From Acidiphilium sp. C61 (GTDB lineage Bacteria > Pseudomonadota > Alphaproteobacteria > Acetobacterales > Acetobacteraceae), in NCBI RefSeq assembly GCF_902712915.1, contig NZ_CACTIA010000005.1:2392501-2456500 (forward strand): a stretch of DNA of 64,000 nucleotides, in the 5' to 3' direction. Numbering within the stretch: position 1 is the stretch's first letter; the number at the start of each line of letters is the position of its first letter. The position numbers and the translations under genes were made by a program. The notes beneath the pieces are model-generated. The model was not told the origin of the DNA and ran no database searches. It saw only the letters and a list, made by a program, of their open reading frames with translations. Shown piece by piece: positions 44,786 to 53,425 of the stretch.

Positions 44786-47395
44786 ATGGGATCCGCATCG
44801 CCCGAGACCCGGCCCGATCCTGACGCGCTGCTCGCCCGCGCGAACGGCGACGGGCGCGGGCAGCTCAAGATCTTTCTCGGCGCGGCCCCCGGGGTCGGCA
44901 AGACCTGGGAAATGCTGGCTGCCGCGCGGCGGCGCTTCGAGACCGGAACGGATGTCGTCGCCGGCCTGGTCGAGACGCACGGGCGCGCCGAAACCGCCGG
45001 CCAACTCGGCGACGTGCCGCTGCTGCCGCGGCGCATCGTCCCCTATCGCGGCCGGCTGCTGGAGGAATTCGATCTCGATGCCGCGCTGAAGCGGTGCCCG
45101 GCGCTGCTGCTGGTCGACGAACTCGCCCATGCCAACGCCCCCGGCCTGCGCCATGCCAAGCGCTGGCAGGACGTGGCGGCACTGCTCGATGCGGGGATCA
45201 ATGTCTGGACCACGTTGAACGTCCAGCATCTCGAAAGCCTGAACGACCAGGTGGCGCGGATCACCGGCATCCGGGTGGCGGAAACCCTGCCCGACACGGT
45301 GCTCGGCCTTGCCGACGAGATCGAACTGATCGACCTGCCGCCGGAGGAATTGCGAACCCGGCTGAAGCAGGGCCTGGTCTACCGGCCGGATGTCGCGCGG
45401 CGGGCACTGGGCGGCTTCTTCCGGCCGGGCAATCTCGCCGCCCTGCGCGAGATGGCGCTGCGGCGGGTGGCGCAGCATGTCGATCGCGACATCGCCGCCT
45501 ATATGCGCGCGCAGGCGATCGCCGGGCCCTGGCCTGCGGCGGAGCGGGTGATGGCGGTGGTCGAGGCCGGCGCGGCGGCCGAGCAGGTGGTGCGGCACGC
45601 CGCGCGTCTGGCCGAGGCGCTGCGCGCGCCGTTCTTCGCCTTCCATCCCGAGCGGGCGGTCACCGGCCCGGCCGTGCAGCCGGCGCTCGATCTCGCGATC
45701 CAGCTTGGCGGCACCGTCGAGACGACGACGAACGCGGATGTATTCGCAGCCCTGCTGGACGCCGCGGCGCGGCAGAACGTCGCGCATATCGTGATCGCGC
45801 GTGGCGATGGAGGGTGGCGGTGGCGGTGGCGGCGCAGCCTCGCGGCACGGCTTGCCCGCTTCGCACGCGCCTATGCGCTGCATGTCGTGCCCGATCCGGC
45901 AGCGCATCGCCCGGCCCCGCCGCATCGCGCGCCGCCGCCGAAGCTGGTGCCCTTCGGCCTGAGCCTCGCCATCATGATCCTGACGACCCTCGGCGGCTTC
46001 GCCCTGCGCGGCGTGCTGCCGGCCGAGGCGATGGGCTACGTGTTCACCGCGATCGTCGTCGGCATGGCGAGCCTGTATGGCCGCAGCGTCGGCATCTTCG
46101 CCGCGCTGACCGGCTTTGTGCTGTGGAACTTTTTCTTTCTCGCCCCGCTCTACACGTTTTCGGTCACCAACCCGCGCGACGTGACCGCGCTGTTCGCCTT
46201 TCTCGTCGTCGGCGTGCTCACCGGCTCGCTGGCCGGCCGGGTGCGGGCGGAAGCCGAGGCGGCGCGCATGCGGATCGAGGCGCTGCGACGGATCACCCTG
46301 TTCGGCCGCGCTTTGGCGCAGGTCTCGGACGAGGCGGGGCTGGCCGCCGTGGTGGAAGCGGAGGCGCGGGCGCTGGCTGGCGAGGCGGTGCTGCTCATCG
46401 CCCGGTCGGATGGCCTGCCCGCCGCCGCCGGCTTCGACGAGGCGGCGCTGGCGGCGGCGGAATTCGCCTGGCGCAACCGTGTCGCCACCGGCATGGGCAC
46501 GACGACGCTGCCGGGTTCGGCCTGGCGGTTCCAGCCGCTGGCGACCGAGGCCGGGGCGATCGGCGTGCTCGGCGTGCGGCCCGAAACCCCGCCCGCCGAG
46601 CCGGTGATCCAGACGCTCGGCGCGCTCGCCGACCAGGCCGCGCTGGCCGCCGAGCGGCTGCGCCTGGCCACCAGCGCGGCCGAGGCGCGGGCGCACGAAT
46701 CCACCCAGCGCCTGCGCACGGCGCTGCTCTCCTCGCTCTCGCACGACCTGCGCACGCCGCTGACCGCGATCCGCGGCGCGGCCGAGACGCTGGCGGACGC
46801 CGATGATAACCTGCCGGAGGCAACGCGGCGGGACCTGCTGGCCAGCATCGTCCAGGATGTCGGGCGGATGACGCGGTTTCTCGCCAACATCACCGGCATG
46901 GCGCGGATCGAGACCGGCGAGATCGTCGCCCGGCACGAGCGGGTCGATCTCGCGCCGGTGGTGGAGCACGCGGTCGCGCGGGTGAGGGAGGCGTTCCACA
47001 CCGCGGTCAACATCCCCGACGACGCGGCAACCGTGCGCGCCGACCCGGCGCTGCTGGAGCAGGTTCTGGTCAACCTGCTGGAGAACGCGGTGAAATACGG
47101 GCCCGAGGGCGGGGCGATCTCGGTGTTCGCGCGCCGCACCGCAGACAGCGTCGTGCTGTCGGTCGCCGATGAGGGGGTAGGGATTCCGCCCGAGGATCTG
47201 CCGCATGTGTTCGACAGTTTCTTCCGCGTGGTGCGCGGCGACCGCGTGGCGCCCGGCACCGGGCTGGGGCTGGCGATCGCGCGAGCCTTCGTCGAGGCGA
47301 TGGGCGGGACGATCGCCGCCGAAAGCCCCCGGCGCGACCTGCCGGCGGACGGGCTGCCGGGGACGATCATCCGCGTGGAGCTGAAACAGCCATGA
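44786..47395 (+). CDS. kdpD: Sensor histidine kinase KdpD
   Basis: This 869-residue kinase has an N-terminal KdpD domain with Walker A GAAPGVGKTWEM and LLVDELAHANAPG, a USP-like domain, and a membrane domain (DUF4118-type) of four segments around residues 390-490. A GAF-like region and the transmitter follow: phospho-acceptor His in SSLSHDLRTPLTAIRG, and the ATP-binding N box LLENAVKYGPEGG and G boxes DEGVGIPPEDL and GTGLGLAIA. It senses low K+ and controls the kdp operon via KdpE. It overlaps kdpE by four bases. Confidence 0.95.
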   Translation: MGSASPETRPDPDALLARANGDGRGQLKIFLGAAPGVGKTWEMLAAARRRFETGTDVVAGLVETHGRAETAGQLGDVPLLPRRIVPYRGRLLEEFDLDAALKRCPALLLVDELAHANAPGLRHAKRWQDVAALLDAGINVWTTLNVQHLESLNDQVARITGIRVAETLPDTVLGLADEIELIDLPPEELRTRLKQGLVYRPDVARRALGGFFRPGNLAALREMALRRVAQHVDRDIAAYMRAQAIAGPWPAAERVMAVVEAGAAAEQVVRHAARLAEALRAPFFAFHPERAVTGPAVQPALDLAIQLGGTVETTTNADVFAALLDAAARQNVAHIVIARGDGGWRWRWRRSLAARLARFARAYALHVVPDPAAHRPAPPHRAPPPKLVPFGLSLAIMILTTLGGFALRGVLPAEAMGYVFTAIVVGMASLYGRSVGIFAALTGFVLWNFFFLAPLYTFSVTNPRDVTALFAFLVVGVLTGSLAGRVRAEAEAARMRIEALRRITLFGRALAQVSDEAGLAAVVEAEARALAGEAVLLIARSDGLPAAAGFDEAALAAAEFAWRNRVATGMGTTTLPGSAWRFQPLATEAGAIGVLGVRPETPPAEPVIQTLGALADQAALAAERLRLATSAAEARAHESTQRLRTALLSSLSHDLRTPLTAIRGAAETLADADDNLPEATRRDLLASIVQDVGRMTRFLANITGMARIETGEIVARHERVDLAPVVEHAVARVREAFHTAVNIPDDAATVRADPALLEQVLVNLLENAVKYGPEGGAISVFARRTADSVVLSVADEGVGIPPEDLPHVFDSFFRVVRGDRVAPGTGLGLAIARAFVEAMGGTIAAESPRRDLPADGLPGTIIRVELKQP

Positions 47396-48087
47396 CCGGG
47401 GCGAAACGCATCGAGACCGGCCGCGTGCTGGTGGTGGACGACGAGCCGCAGATCCACCGCTTCCTCAAGCCGGCGTTGGAGGCGGCGGGATATGTCGTGC
47501 TGCGGGCAGACCGGGGGGTGGAGGCGTTGCGGCTGGCGGCGACGCTGGTGCCCGATGTGATCCTGCTCGATCTCGGCCTGCCCGATCTCGATGGGCAGGA
47601 GGTGATCGTGAAGCTGCGCGAATTCTCCGAGGTGCCGGTGATCGTGCTCTCCGCGCGCGACCAGGAAGCACAGAAGATCGCCGCGTTCGATGCGGGGGCA
47701 AACGACTATGTCGAGAAACCCTTCGGCCTTGGCGAGCTTCTCGCGCGCATCCGCAACGCCTTCCGCCTGATCGCCACCGGGCAGGGCGTGCCGACCGAGG
47801 TGATCGCATTCGAAGGATTGCGGATCGACGAGGCGGCCCGCAGTGTGCGCCTCGATGGCGCGGAGATCCATTTCACGAAAACCGAATTCCGCATTCTCGC
47901 TGCCCTGGTGCGGCATCGCGGCAAGCTGGTGACGCATGACGACATCCTGCGCGCCGGCTGGGGCGGGGTGCACGATTCCGACCGCACCTACATCCGCATC
48001 TATATCCGCAACATCCGCCAGAAGCTCGGCACCTTCGCCGACAACCACATCCGGACCCGGCAGGGGCTCGGCTACATCGTCGAGTAA
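47392..48087 (+). CDS. kdpE: Response regulator KdpE
   Basis: This 231-residue OmpR-type regulator has an acidic pocket in VVDDEP, the phosphorylated D60 in VILLDLGLPDLDG, and a C-terminal winged helix (FHFTKTEFRIL-like HFTKTEFRILAALVRH, IRNIRQKLG). It activates kdp transcription when phosphorylated by KdpD. Confidence 0.95.
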   Translation: MTGAKRIETGRVLVVDDEPQIHRFLKPALEAAGYVVLRADRGVEALRLAATLVPDVILLDLGLPDLDGQEVIVKLREFSEVPVIVLSARDQEAQKIAAFDAGANDYVEKPFGLGELLARIRNAFRLIATGQGVPTEVIAFEGLRIDEAARSVRLDGAEIHFTKTEFRILAALVRHRGKLVTHDDILRAGWGGVHDSDRTYIRIYIRNIRQKLGTFADNHIRTRQGLGYIVE

Positions 48088-48222
48088 CCCCGCCTTGCGA
48101 TCAGCGTCGCGTTGCCTGAGCGGGGCGGGCGGAAGGCGGGGGATGTCCGCTTGCATCGCAGGATCGACACCTGCACTATCGGCGCCGGACAGTCTTGTCC
48201 GTCCAGGTTCAAAGAGGGTTGC

Positions 48223-49416
48223 TTGCAGAACGATACGCTCGCCAATAATCGGGATTCATGGCGGGTCGGAATCCTGTTTTCACGCTCGGGCGTGATGCGG
48301 ATTCCCCAATCCGAGCATTTCTTCGGCACCGCGCTGGCCATCGAGGAGGTGAATTCCGCCGGGGGCATTCTCGGCCGTCCCGTCGAGCCCATCGCTTACG
48401 ATCCCGGTTCGAACCCCGTGGCCTATCGCGAGCTTGCCGAGCGCCTGCTCATCGACGACGGCGTGCAGATCATTTTCGGCTGTTCGACCTCCGCCGAACG
48501 CAAGGCGGTACTGCCATCGATCGAGCGCTGGAACGGTCTGTTGTGGTATCCGTCATTATACGAAGGTTTCGAATACTCGCCGAACATCATCTATACGGGT
48601 GCGGTTCCGAACCAGAACAGCATCCAGCTTGCCAGGTATCTCGCCAGGCAACACGGATCGCGGATCTTCCTGATCGGCTCCGACTACATCTACCCGCGCG
48701 AATCCAACCGGGTGATGAAGGAACTGGTCGATGCGGCGCAGGGCGAAATCGTCGGCGAGGAGTATTTTCCCCTCGTGCTGGCCGATCGCAGCTTCGGTGA
48801 AACGCTCGATCGGCTCTGCCGTATCCGGCCGGACGCGATTTTCTCCACGCTCGTCGGCGAAGCCGGTATTTCATTCTATCGCCAATATGCCGAGACGAAG
48901 CTGTTCGCCGCGGGCATCCCGATCGCCAGCCTGACCATGGCGGAGGGCGAACTCGCCGAGATCGGCGGCGAGCGTGCCGCGGGGCATATCACGGCGGCGC
49001 CCTATTTCTCCACCGTGGAAACGCCGGCGAACCGGCAGTTCAACCAGCGCTTTCGGGCGAAGTTCGGCGAGTCCCGCCCGATCAGCATGTATGCCGAAGC
49101 CGCCTATTGCCAGGTGCATCTGTTCGCGCAGGCCCTTGCGGCTTGCGGCACCACCAACCCGCAGGTGCTCGCCCGGGAAGCGCTCGGCGCGGAGTTTCAC
49201 GCGCCCCAGGGGCTGGTGACGATCGATCCCGACAACAATCACGCCTATGTCACCCCGCGCATCGGAATCGCCGCGGCGGATTGCACGTTCAGGATCGTCC
49301 ACGAGGAGGCCGAGCCGGTCAAACCCGACCCCTACCTCGTCAGCTACGATTACGATCTCGACGGCTTCGCCCCTCGCGGCCCGGGGCAGGCCGGCGCAAG
49401 GGAACTCCCGGCGTGA
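48223..49416 (+). CDS. amiC: AmiC-like cytoplasmic amide sensor
   Basis: This roughly 397-residue protein has the type I periplasmic-binding fold of AmiC/UrtA (VGILFSRSGVMRIPQSEHFF, EVNSAGGILGRPVEPIAYDP, LLWYPSLYEGFEYSPNIIYT). It has no signal peptide, so it is cytosolic. In Pseudomonas AmiC binds amides and releases the antiterminator AmiR. The next gene is an ANTAR protein overlapping by one base, which fixes the assignment. The start is uncertain: no suitable ATG precedes the fold, and TTG 48223 behind AAAGAGGG is preferred. Confidence 0.85.
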   Translation: MQNDTLANNRDSWRVGILFSRSGVMRIPQSEHFFGTALAIEEVNSAGGILGRPVEPIAYDPGSNPVAYRELAERLLIDDGVQIIFGCSTSAERKAVLPSIERWNGLLWYPSLYEGFEYSPNIIYTGAVPNQNSIQLARYLARQHGSRIFLIGSDYIYPRESNRVMKELVDAAQGEIVGEEYFPLVLADRSFGETLDRLCRIRPDAIFSTLVGEAGISFYRQYAETKLFAAGIPIASLTMAEGELAEIGGERAAGHITAAPYFSTVETPANRQFNQRFRAKFGESRPISMYAEAAYCQVHLFAQALAACGTTNPQVLAREALGAEFHAPQGLVTIDPDNNHAYVTPRIGIAAADCTFRIVHEEAEPVKPDPYLVSYDYDLDGFAPRGPGQAGARELPA

Positions 49417-50015
49417 TGGACCTGCGGATCCTTCGCGAGCTGCGGGACTTGCGGGTTCTCATCGCGCATCCGCATGACGGGGATGGCGACGAGCTGGTGC
49501 GCCAGCTCCGGCGCATCGGGTGCGATGTCAGCCATGTCTGGCCCGCGGCGGCGAAGGCGAGCGAACGCGCCGATGTCGTCTTCTTCCTCGTCGAGCACGA
49601 ATCCGCGACGCATCGCGGCTTCAATTACGACGACACGAGCCTGACCCGGATTGCCGTCGTCAACGCGGAAAGTCCGCTGACATTGCGCGCCCTGATGGAT
49701 GCCCGCGTGCATGCGGTGATCATGAAACCGATCCGCCCGATCGGCATCCTCACCAACCTCGTGCTCGCGCGCGCGCTGCAATCCTACGAGGCGAAGCTGT
49801 CCTCGAAAGTGGCCAAGCTCGAGGAGACCATGAAATCGCAGCGCCTCATCGCCAAGGCCACCCGGATCATCATGGCGAAGGAGTCGATTTCCGAAAACGA
49901 GGCCTACACCCTCCTTCGCCGCCAGGCCATGAAGAAGCGCGTATCGATGGCCTCGATCGCCGATGCCGTTGCCCGCGCCGAGGAATTGCTCGAAGGCATC
50001 CGCAACGCGCCCTGA
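49416..50015 (+). CDS. amiR: AmiR-like ANTAR antiterminator
   Basis: This 199-residue protein has an N-terminal pseudo-receiver domain lacking the usual phosphorylation pocket (VLIAHPHDGDGDELVRQLRR), a coiled-coil linker (YEAKLSSKVAKLEETMKSQR) and a C-terminal ANTAR domain (ATRIIMAKESISENEAYTLL, then MKKRVSMASIADAV). ANTAR proteins bind paired hexaloop hairpins in RNA and prevent termination. Such a hairpin pair and a terminator lie directly downstream (50070-50186). Its activity is presumably blocked by AmiC until an amide binds. Confidence 0.87.
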   Translation: MDLRILRELRDLRVLIAHPHDGDGDELVRQLRRIGCDVSHVWPAAAKASERADVVFFLVEHESATHRGFNYDDTSLTRIAVVNAESPLTLRALMDARVHAVIMKPIRPIGILTNLVLARALQSYEAKLSSKVAKLEETMKSQRLIAKATRIIMAKESISENEAYTLLRRQAMKKRVSMASIADAVARAEELLEGIRNAP

Positions 50016-50069
50016 TGTTCCAAATTTTTAGTTGACAGCGGTCGCATGGGCAGAACAACATGATCGCTG

Positions 50070-50090
50070 CCCCGGCAATGGATGCCGGGG
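50070..50090 (+). promoter_or_regulatory. ANTAR target hairpin P1
   Basis: CCCCGGC and GCCGGGG pair; the loop ATGGAT (50078-50083) has A at position 1 and G at position 4, the conserved ANTAR hexaloop bases. An extra A at 50077 would be bulged. Confidence 0.68.
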
Positions 50091-50093
50091 AAC

Positions 50094-50113
50094 GGCAAGC
50101 AGGGTTGCTTGCC
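50094..50113 (+). promoter_or_regulatory. ANTAR target hairpin P2
   Basis: GGCAAGC and GCTTGCC pair perfectly around the hexaloop AGGGTT (50101-50106), again with A1 and G4. Only three bases separate it from P1, the close spacing expected for the two-hairpin ANTAR motif. Confidence 0.75.
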
Positions 50114-50132
50114 ACCATATCAAGGGCAAGTC

Positions 50133-50186
50133 AGCCCTCGTCCCGCTTCCGTCACGTCACGGGGGCCGGCCGAGGGCTATTTTTTT
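50133..50186 (+). terminator. Leader terminator in front of the amidase operon
   Basis: AGCCCTCG and CGAGGGCT enclose a long GC-rich loop and are followed by ATTTTTTT. It lies 20 bases beyond hairpin P2 and 16 bases before the amidase start, where it would stop transcription unless AmiR acts. Confidence 0.75.
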
Positions 50187-50201
50187 GGGGAGTGCTGTCT
50201 G

Positions 50202-51083
50202 ATGGCGGAGCAGTCCGGAAGCCACAACATGGTGCGGGTGGCATGCCTCCAGATGGAGCCGCATGTCGGCGACAAGGATGCCAATCTCGACACCAGCCTC
50301 GGGCTGATCGAACAGGCGGCGGCAAATGGCGCGAAATTGCTGGTGCTGCCGGAGCTGTGCAATTCGGGCTATGTGTTCAGGAGCCGCGAGGAGGCGTTCT
50401 CCCTGGCCGAACCGATCCCCGATGGCCCGACGGTCCGCCGCTGGGAAGCCGCGGCGTCGGCTCACAATGTCTATATCGCCGCCGGAATCGCCGAGCGCGA
50501 CGGCGACAGCCTCTATAACGCGGCGGTGCTGATCGGACCTGCCGGCTATATCGGGACGTTCCGGAAGGTGCATCTCTGGAACGAGGAAACGCTCTATTTC
50601 GAGCCGGGGGATCTCGGGTTTCCGGTCTTCCATACCCCGATCGGCCGCATCGGCATGGCGATCTGCTATGATGGCTGGTTTCCCGAAACCTATCGGCTGA
50701 ACGCGCTCGCCGGCGCCGACATCGTCTGCGTGCCGACGAACTGGGTGCCGATCCCCGGCCAGGCGGAGGGGCGCGAGGCGATGGCGAACATCCTTGTCAT
50801 GGCCGCGGCGCATTCGAATTCGCTGTTCATCGCCGCGGCCGACAGGGTCGGCACCGAACGCGATCAGCCATTCGAGGGGCAGAGCCTGATCGTCAGCTAC
50901 ACCGGCTGGCCGGTCGCAGGGCCCGCCAGCCGGACACGGCAGGAGATCATCTACGCGGATGTGAATCTCCAGGATGCCCGCCGCGGCCGGAACTGGAACG
51001 ATTTCAACCAGGTCCTCCGCGATCGGCGGACGGATGTCTACGATGAAATGCTCGGCGCCGACGTGCCGCGAGGATGGTACTGA
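50202..51083 (+). CDS. Nitrilase-superfamily amidase (carbon-nitrogen hydrolase)
   Basis: This 293-residue cytosolic hydrolase has the catalytic triad of the superfamily: E51 (VLPELCNSGY), K122 (FRKVHLWNEE) and C155 (AICYDGWFPE). It probably converts an amide or N-carbamoyl compound to the acid and ammonia. ATG 50202 follows GGGGAG and the leader terminator; a frame reaching to 50082 would overlap the ANTAR hairpins. It is the first structural gene under AmiR control. Confidence 0.85.
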   Translation: MAEQSGSHNMVRVACLQMEPHVGDKDANLDTSLGLIEQAAANGAKLLVLPELCNSGYVFRSREEAFSLAEPIPDGPTVRRWEAAASAHNVYIAAGIAERDGDSLYNAAVLIGPAGYIGTFRKVHLWNEETLYFEPGDLGFPVFHTPIGRIGMAICYDGWFPETYRLNALAGADIVCVPTNWVPIPGQAEGREAMANILVMAAAHSNSLFIAAADRVGTERDQPFEGQSLIVSYTGWPVAGPASRTRQEIIYADVNLQDARRGRNWNDFNQVLRDRRTDVYDEMLGADVPRGWY

Positions 51084-51154
51084 GCACCAGCGTCCAACGA
51101 TAATAATATGAAAATCAACGGGATACGCCAGCCCACAACCCTAAGGAGGATAAC

Positions 51155-52408
51155 ATGAGTGAAAAGCCGAATTCCGTTTCCGGCGTGAACCGCCGCTCCG
51201 TTCTGCTGGGCAGCCTTGGCGCCGCCTCCGCTCTCGGCGCGCCTGCGATCATCCGCAGCGCCTATGCCGCGGCACCGATCAAGGTCGGCGTGATCTCGCC
51301 TCTCACCGGCGCATGGACGGTGTATGGCAAGGCGCATTCCGAAGGGTTCAAGCTGGCGGTCGATGAAATCAACGCTGCCGGCGGCGTGCTCGGCCGCAAA
51401 TTCGAAATCATCATGGCGGATTCCAAGACCGAGCCGCGCATCGTCGCCGAGCAGGCCAACCGGCTGATCCGCGAGGAGGGCGTCGACTTTCTGGCCGGCA
51501 CATTCTCGAGCGCCGAGCGCAACGCGGCGGGCCCCGTCGTCACCGCGGGGAACAAGGTGCTGCTCTACCCCACCTTCTATGAAGGCCAGCAGCAGAAATA
51601 TTTCCCCGGCGTCTGCAATCCCAACATCTTCATGTTCGGCCCGGTGCCGAGCCAGCAGGTCTGGCCGCATCTGCCCTACATGATGAAGAATCACGGGAAG
51701 AAATTCTTCATGGTCGGTTCGGACTATGTCTGGCCGCGGGTGACCAACGCGGTGACGAAAAAGCGCCTGGTCGAGCTGGGCGGCGAAGTCGTCGATGAAA
51801 TCTACATCCCGTTCAATACGCCGCAATACGACTCGGTGCTCTCCAAGATCCGCAATTCCGGCGCGAATGTGATTTTCCTCACCCTCACCGGCAGCGACAC
51901 CATCAATTTCCGCAAGCAGTTCGTCTCTGCCGGCATGAAGAAGGACTTCACCCTCTGGACGGTGGATGACGAGGAAGTCGTCACCAGCGCGCTCGGTCCC
52001 GAAGCCTCGGCCGGCACCTATGTCAGCTTCGACTATTTCATGTCGATCAAGCAGCCGAACAACGATGCCTTCCTCAAGAAGTTCCGCGCGAAATTCGGGC
52101 ACAATGCGCTGATGGATACGGTGGGCGTCGCGATGTACAATGCCGGCCACATGGCGGCGATGGCGATCGCGAAAAGCGGCAAGGTCTCGACCGAAGGGCT
52201 GCGCCATGGTCTCGCCGGCCTGACCTTCGACAAGGCGCCGCAAGGCAGCATCACGATGCGCGCGATCGATAACCAGGCGGTCCTGCCCTCGTATCTGATG
52301 CGCGTCCGCGACCACTGGAGCGGAACCGGAGACATGTTCGAGCAGGTGCAATACCTCCCGGATGTTACACCGGCGACGGCCAGCTGCGCCCATCTGCCGC
52401 TGAACTGA
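51155..52408 (+). CDS. Urea/amide-type ABC substrate-binding protein
   Basis: This 417-residue exported binding protein has a twin-arginine-like signal (NRRSVLLGSLGAASALGAPA, cleavage near AYA) and a type I binding fold of the UrtA/FmdD/AmiC group (VGVISPLTGAWTVYGKAHSE, INAAGGVLGRKFEIIMADSK, LLYPTFYEGQQQKYFPG). It resembles the cytosolic AmiC of this locus but is periplasmic. AAGGAGG precedes the start. It feeds the permeases encoded downstream. Confidence 0.85.
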   Translation: MSEKPNSVSGVNRRSVLLGSLGAASALGAPAIIRSAYAAAPIKVGVISPLTGAWTVYGKAHSEGFKLAVDEINAAGGVLGRKFEIIMADSKTEPRIVAEQANRLIREEGVDFLAGTFSSAERNAAGPVVTAGNKVLLYPTFYEGQQQKYFPGVCNPNIFMFGPVPSQQVWPHLPYMMKNHGKKFFMVGSDYVWPRVTNAVTKKRLVELGGEVVDEIYIPFNTPQYDSVLSKIRNSGANVIFLTLTGSDTINFRKQFVSAGMKKDFTLWTVDDEEVVTSALGPEASAGTYVSFDYFMSIKQPNNDAFLKKFRAKFGHNALMDTVGVAMYNAGHMAAMAIAKSGKVSTEGLRHGLAGLTFDKAPQGSITMRAIDNQAVLPSYLMRVRDHWSGTGDMFEQVQYLPDVTPATASCAHLPLN

Positions 52409-52417
52409 CGCCGTGCC

Positions 52418-52454
52418 GCGCGGGCGGGCGAGCCAGCCGCCTGCCTGCCCGCGC
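52418..52454 (+). terminator. GC-rich hairpin between the binding-protein and permease genes
   Basis: GCGCGGGC and GCCCGCGC can pair around a 21-base GC-rich loop. There is no T-run. Such hairpins often raise the relative level of the binding-protein message; this role is inferred. Confidence 0.4.
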
Positions 52455-52552
52455 GCCTCGGATGTCCTGAACGCCGGCCCCGGCGCGCCGCGAGACTGTC
52501 CGCGCGCCCGGCGGCCGGAACGAGAAGAGGTTTCGACAACAATGTATCGATC

Positions 52553-53425
52553 ATGACCCACGAAACGGTGTTTCACGCCATCCTGTCCCTCGCCATCCAG
52601 GGCACGCTCATCACCTTCGTCTATGCGCTCGCCGCGCTCGGCCTCGCGGTCGTTTTCGGGCTGATCGGGGTGATCAACATGGCCCACGGCGCGATGATCA
52701 CGCTCGGGGCCTATTTCACCTGGGCCTGCCTCTCGGCGGGATTGCCCTTTGCCCTGGCCGTTCTCGTCGCGGTCGCCGGCGTCGGCCTTGTCGGCCTGAT
52801 CGTCGAGCACGCGCTGATCCGCCATTTCTACGACAAGCCGTTCGAGACGCTCCTGCTCACCTGGGGGCTTTTCCTGATCCTGACCGAGCTGATCAAGATC
52901 GCCTTCGGCAGCGACATCCGGACGATCCCAACTCCCCTGCCCAGCGCCATCGCATTCCTTGGCTTTCACATCCCCGAATACGAAGCCCTCGTCGCGCTGC
53001 TGAGCGCGGCACTGCTCGGCGCCATCGGCCTCGTCTTCTACAAGACGTCCTACGGCATCAAGATCCGCGCCCTGACCCAGAATCGCGAGGTCGCCGGCCT
53101 GCTCGGCCTCAATGTCGCGGCGACCTACAAGATCGTCTTCGTCGCCGGCGCGATGCTCGCGGGGCTCGCCGGCGCGCTGATGTCCCCGATCCTGAGCATC
53201 GACCCCACGATCGGCAACATCTATCTCGTCCGCTCGTTTTTCGTCGTGATCGTCGGCGGCATCGGCCAGCTCCTCGGCGGCACGCTGGCCGGCAGCTTCC
53301 TGATCGGCGGCTCGCAGACCATCTTCGGGGCCTTCTCCAGCCAGGTGATCGCCCAGACCGTCGTCTTCGCGCTTGCCATCGTCGTGCTGCGGTTCCGTCC
53401 CACCGGAGTGTTCAAGGAAAAATGA
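52553..53425 (+). CDS. Branched-chain/urea-type ABC permease (LivH/UrtB-like)
   Basis: This 290-residue permease has about eight hydrophobic segments and the signature GLIGVINMAHGAMITLGAYF of the LivH/UrtB family. Later blocks are ALTQNREVAGLLGLN and VIVGGIGQLLGG. It overlaps the next permease gene by four bases. Confidence 0.88.
   Translation: MTHETVFHAILSLAIQGTLITFVYALAALGLAVVFGLIGVINMAHGAMITLGAYFTWACLSAGLPFALAVLVAVAGVGLVGLIVEHALIRHFYDKPFETLLLTWGLFLILTELIKIAFGSDIRTIPTPLPSAIAFLGFHIPEYEALVALLSAALLGAIGLVFYKTSYGIKIRALTQNREVAGLLGLNVAATYKIVFVAGAMLAGLAGALMSPILSIDPTIGNIYLVRSFFVVIVGGIGQLLGGTLAGSFLIGGSQTIFGAFSSQVIAQTVVFALAIVVLRFRPTGVFKEK

Noticed and set aside
42246..44798. Very long minus-strand frame opposite kdpB and kdpC
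   Set aside because: Composition is rich in R, H, E and D and lacks any domain; it mirrors high-GC codon use of the real kdp genes on the other strand.
44777..48156. Long minus-strand frames opposite kdpD and kdpE
   Set aside because: They are shadows of the plus-strand kinase and regulator, which have all expected motifs.
48088..48222. Possible terminator between kdpE and amiC
   Set aside because: GC-rich pairing is possible but arms are poorly defined and there is no T-run.
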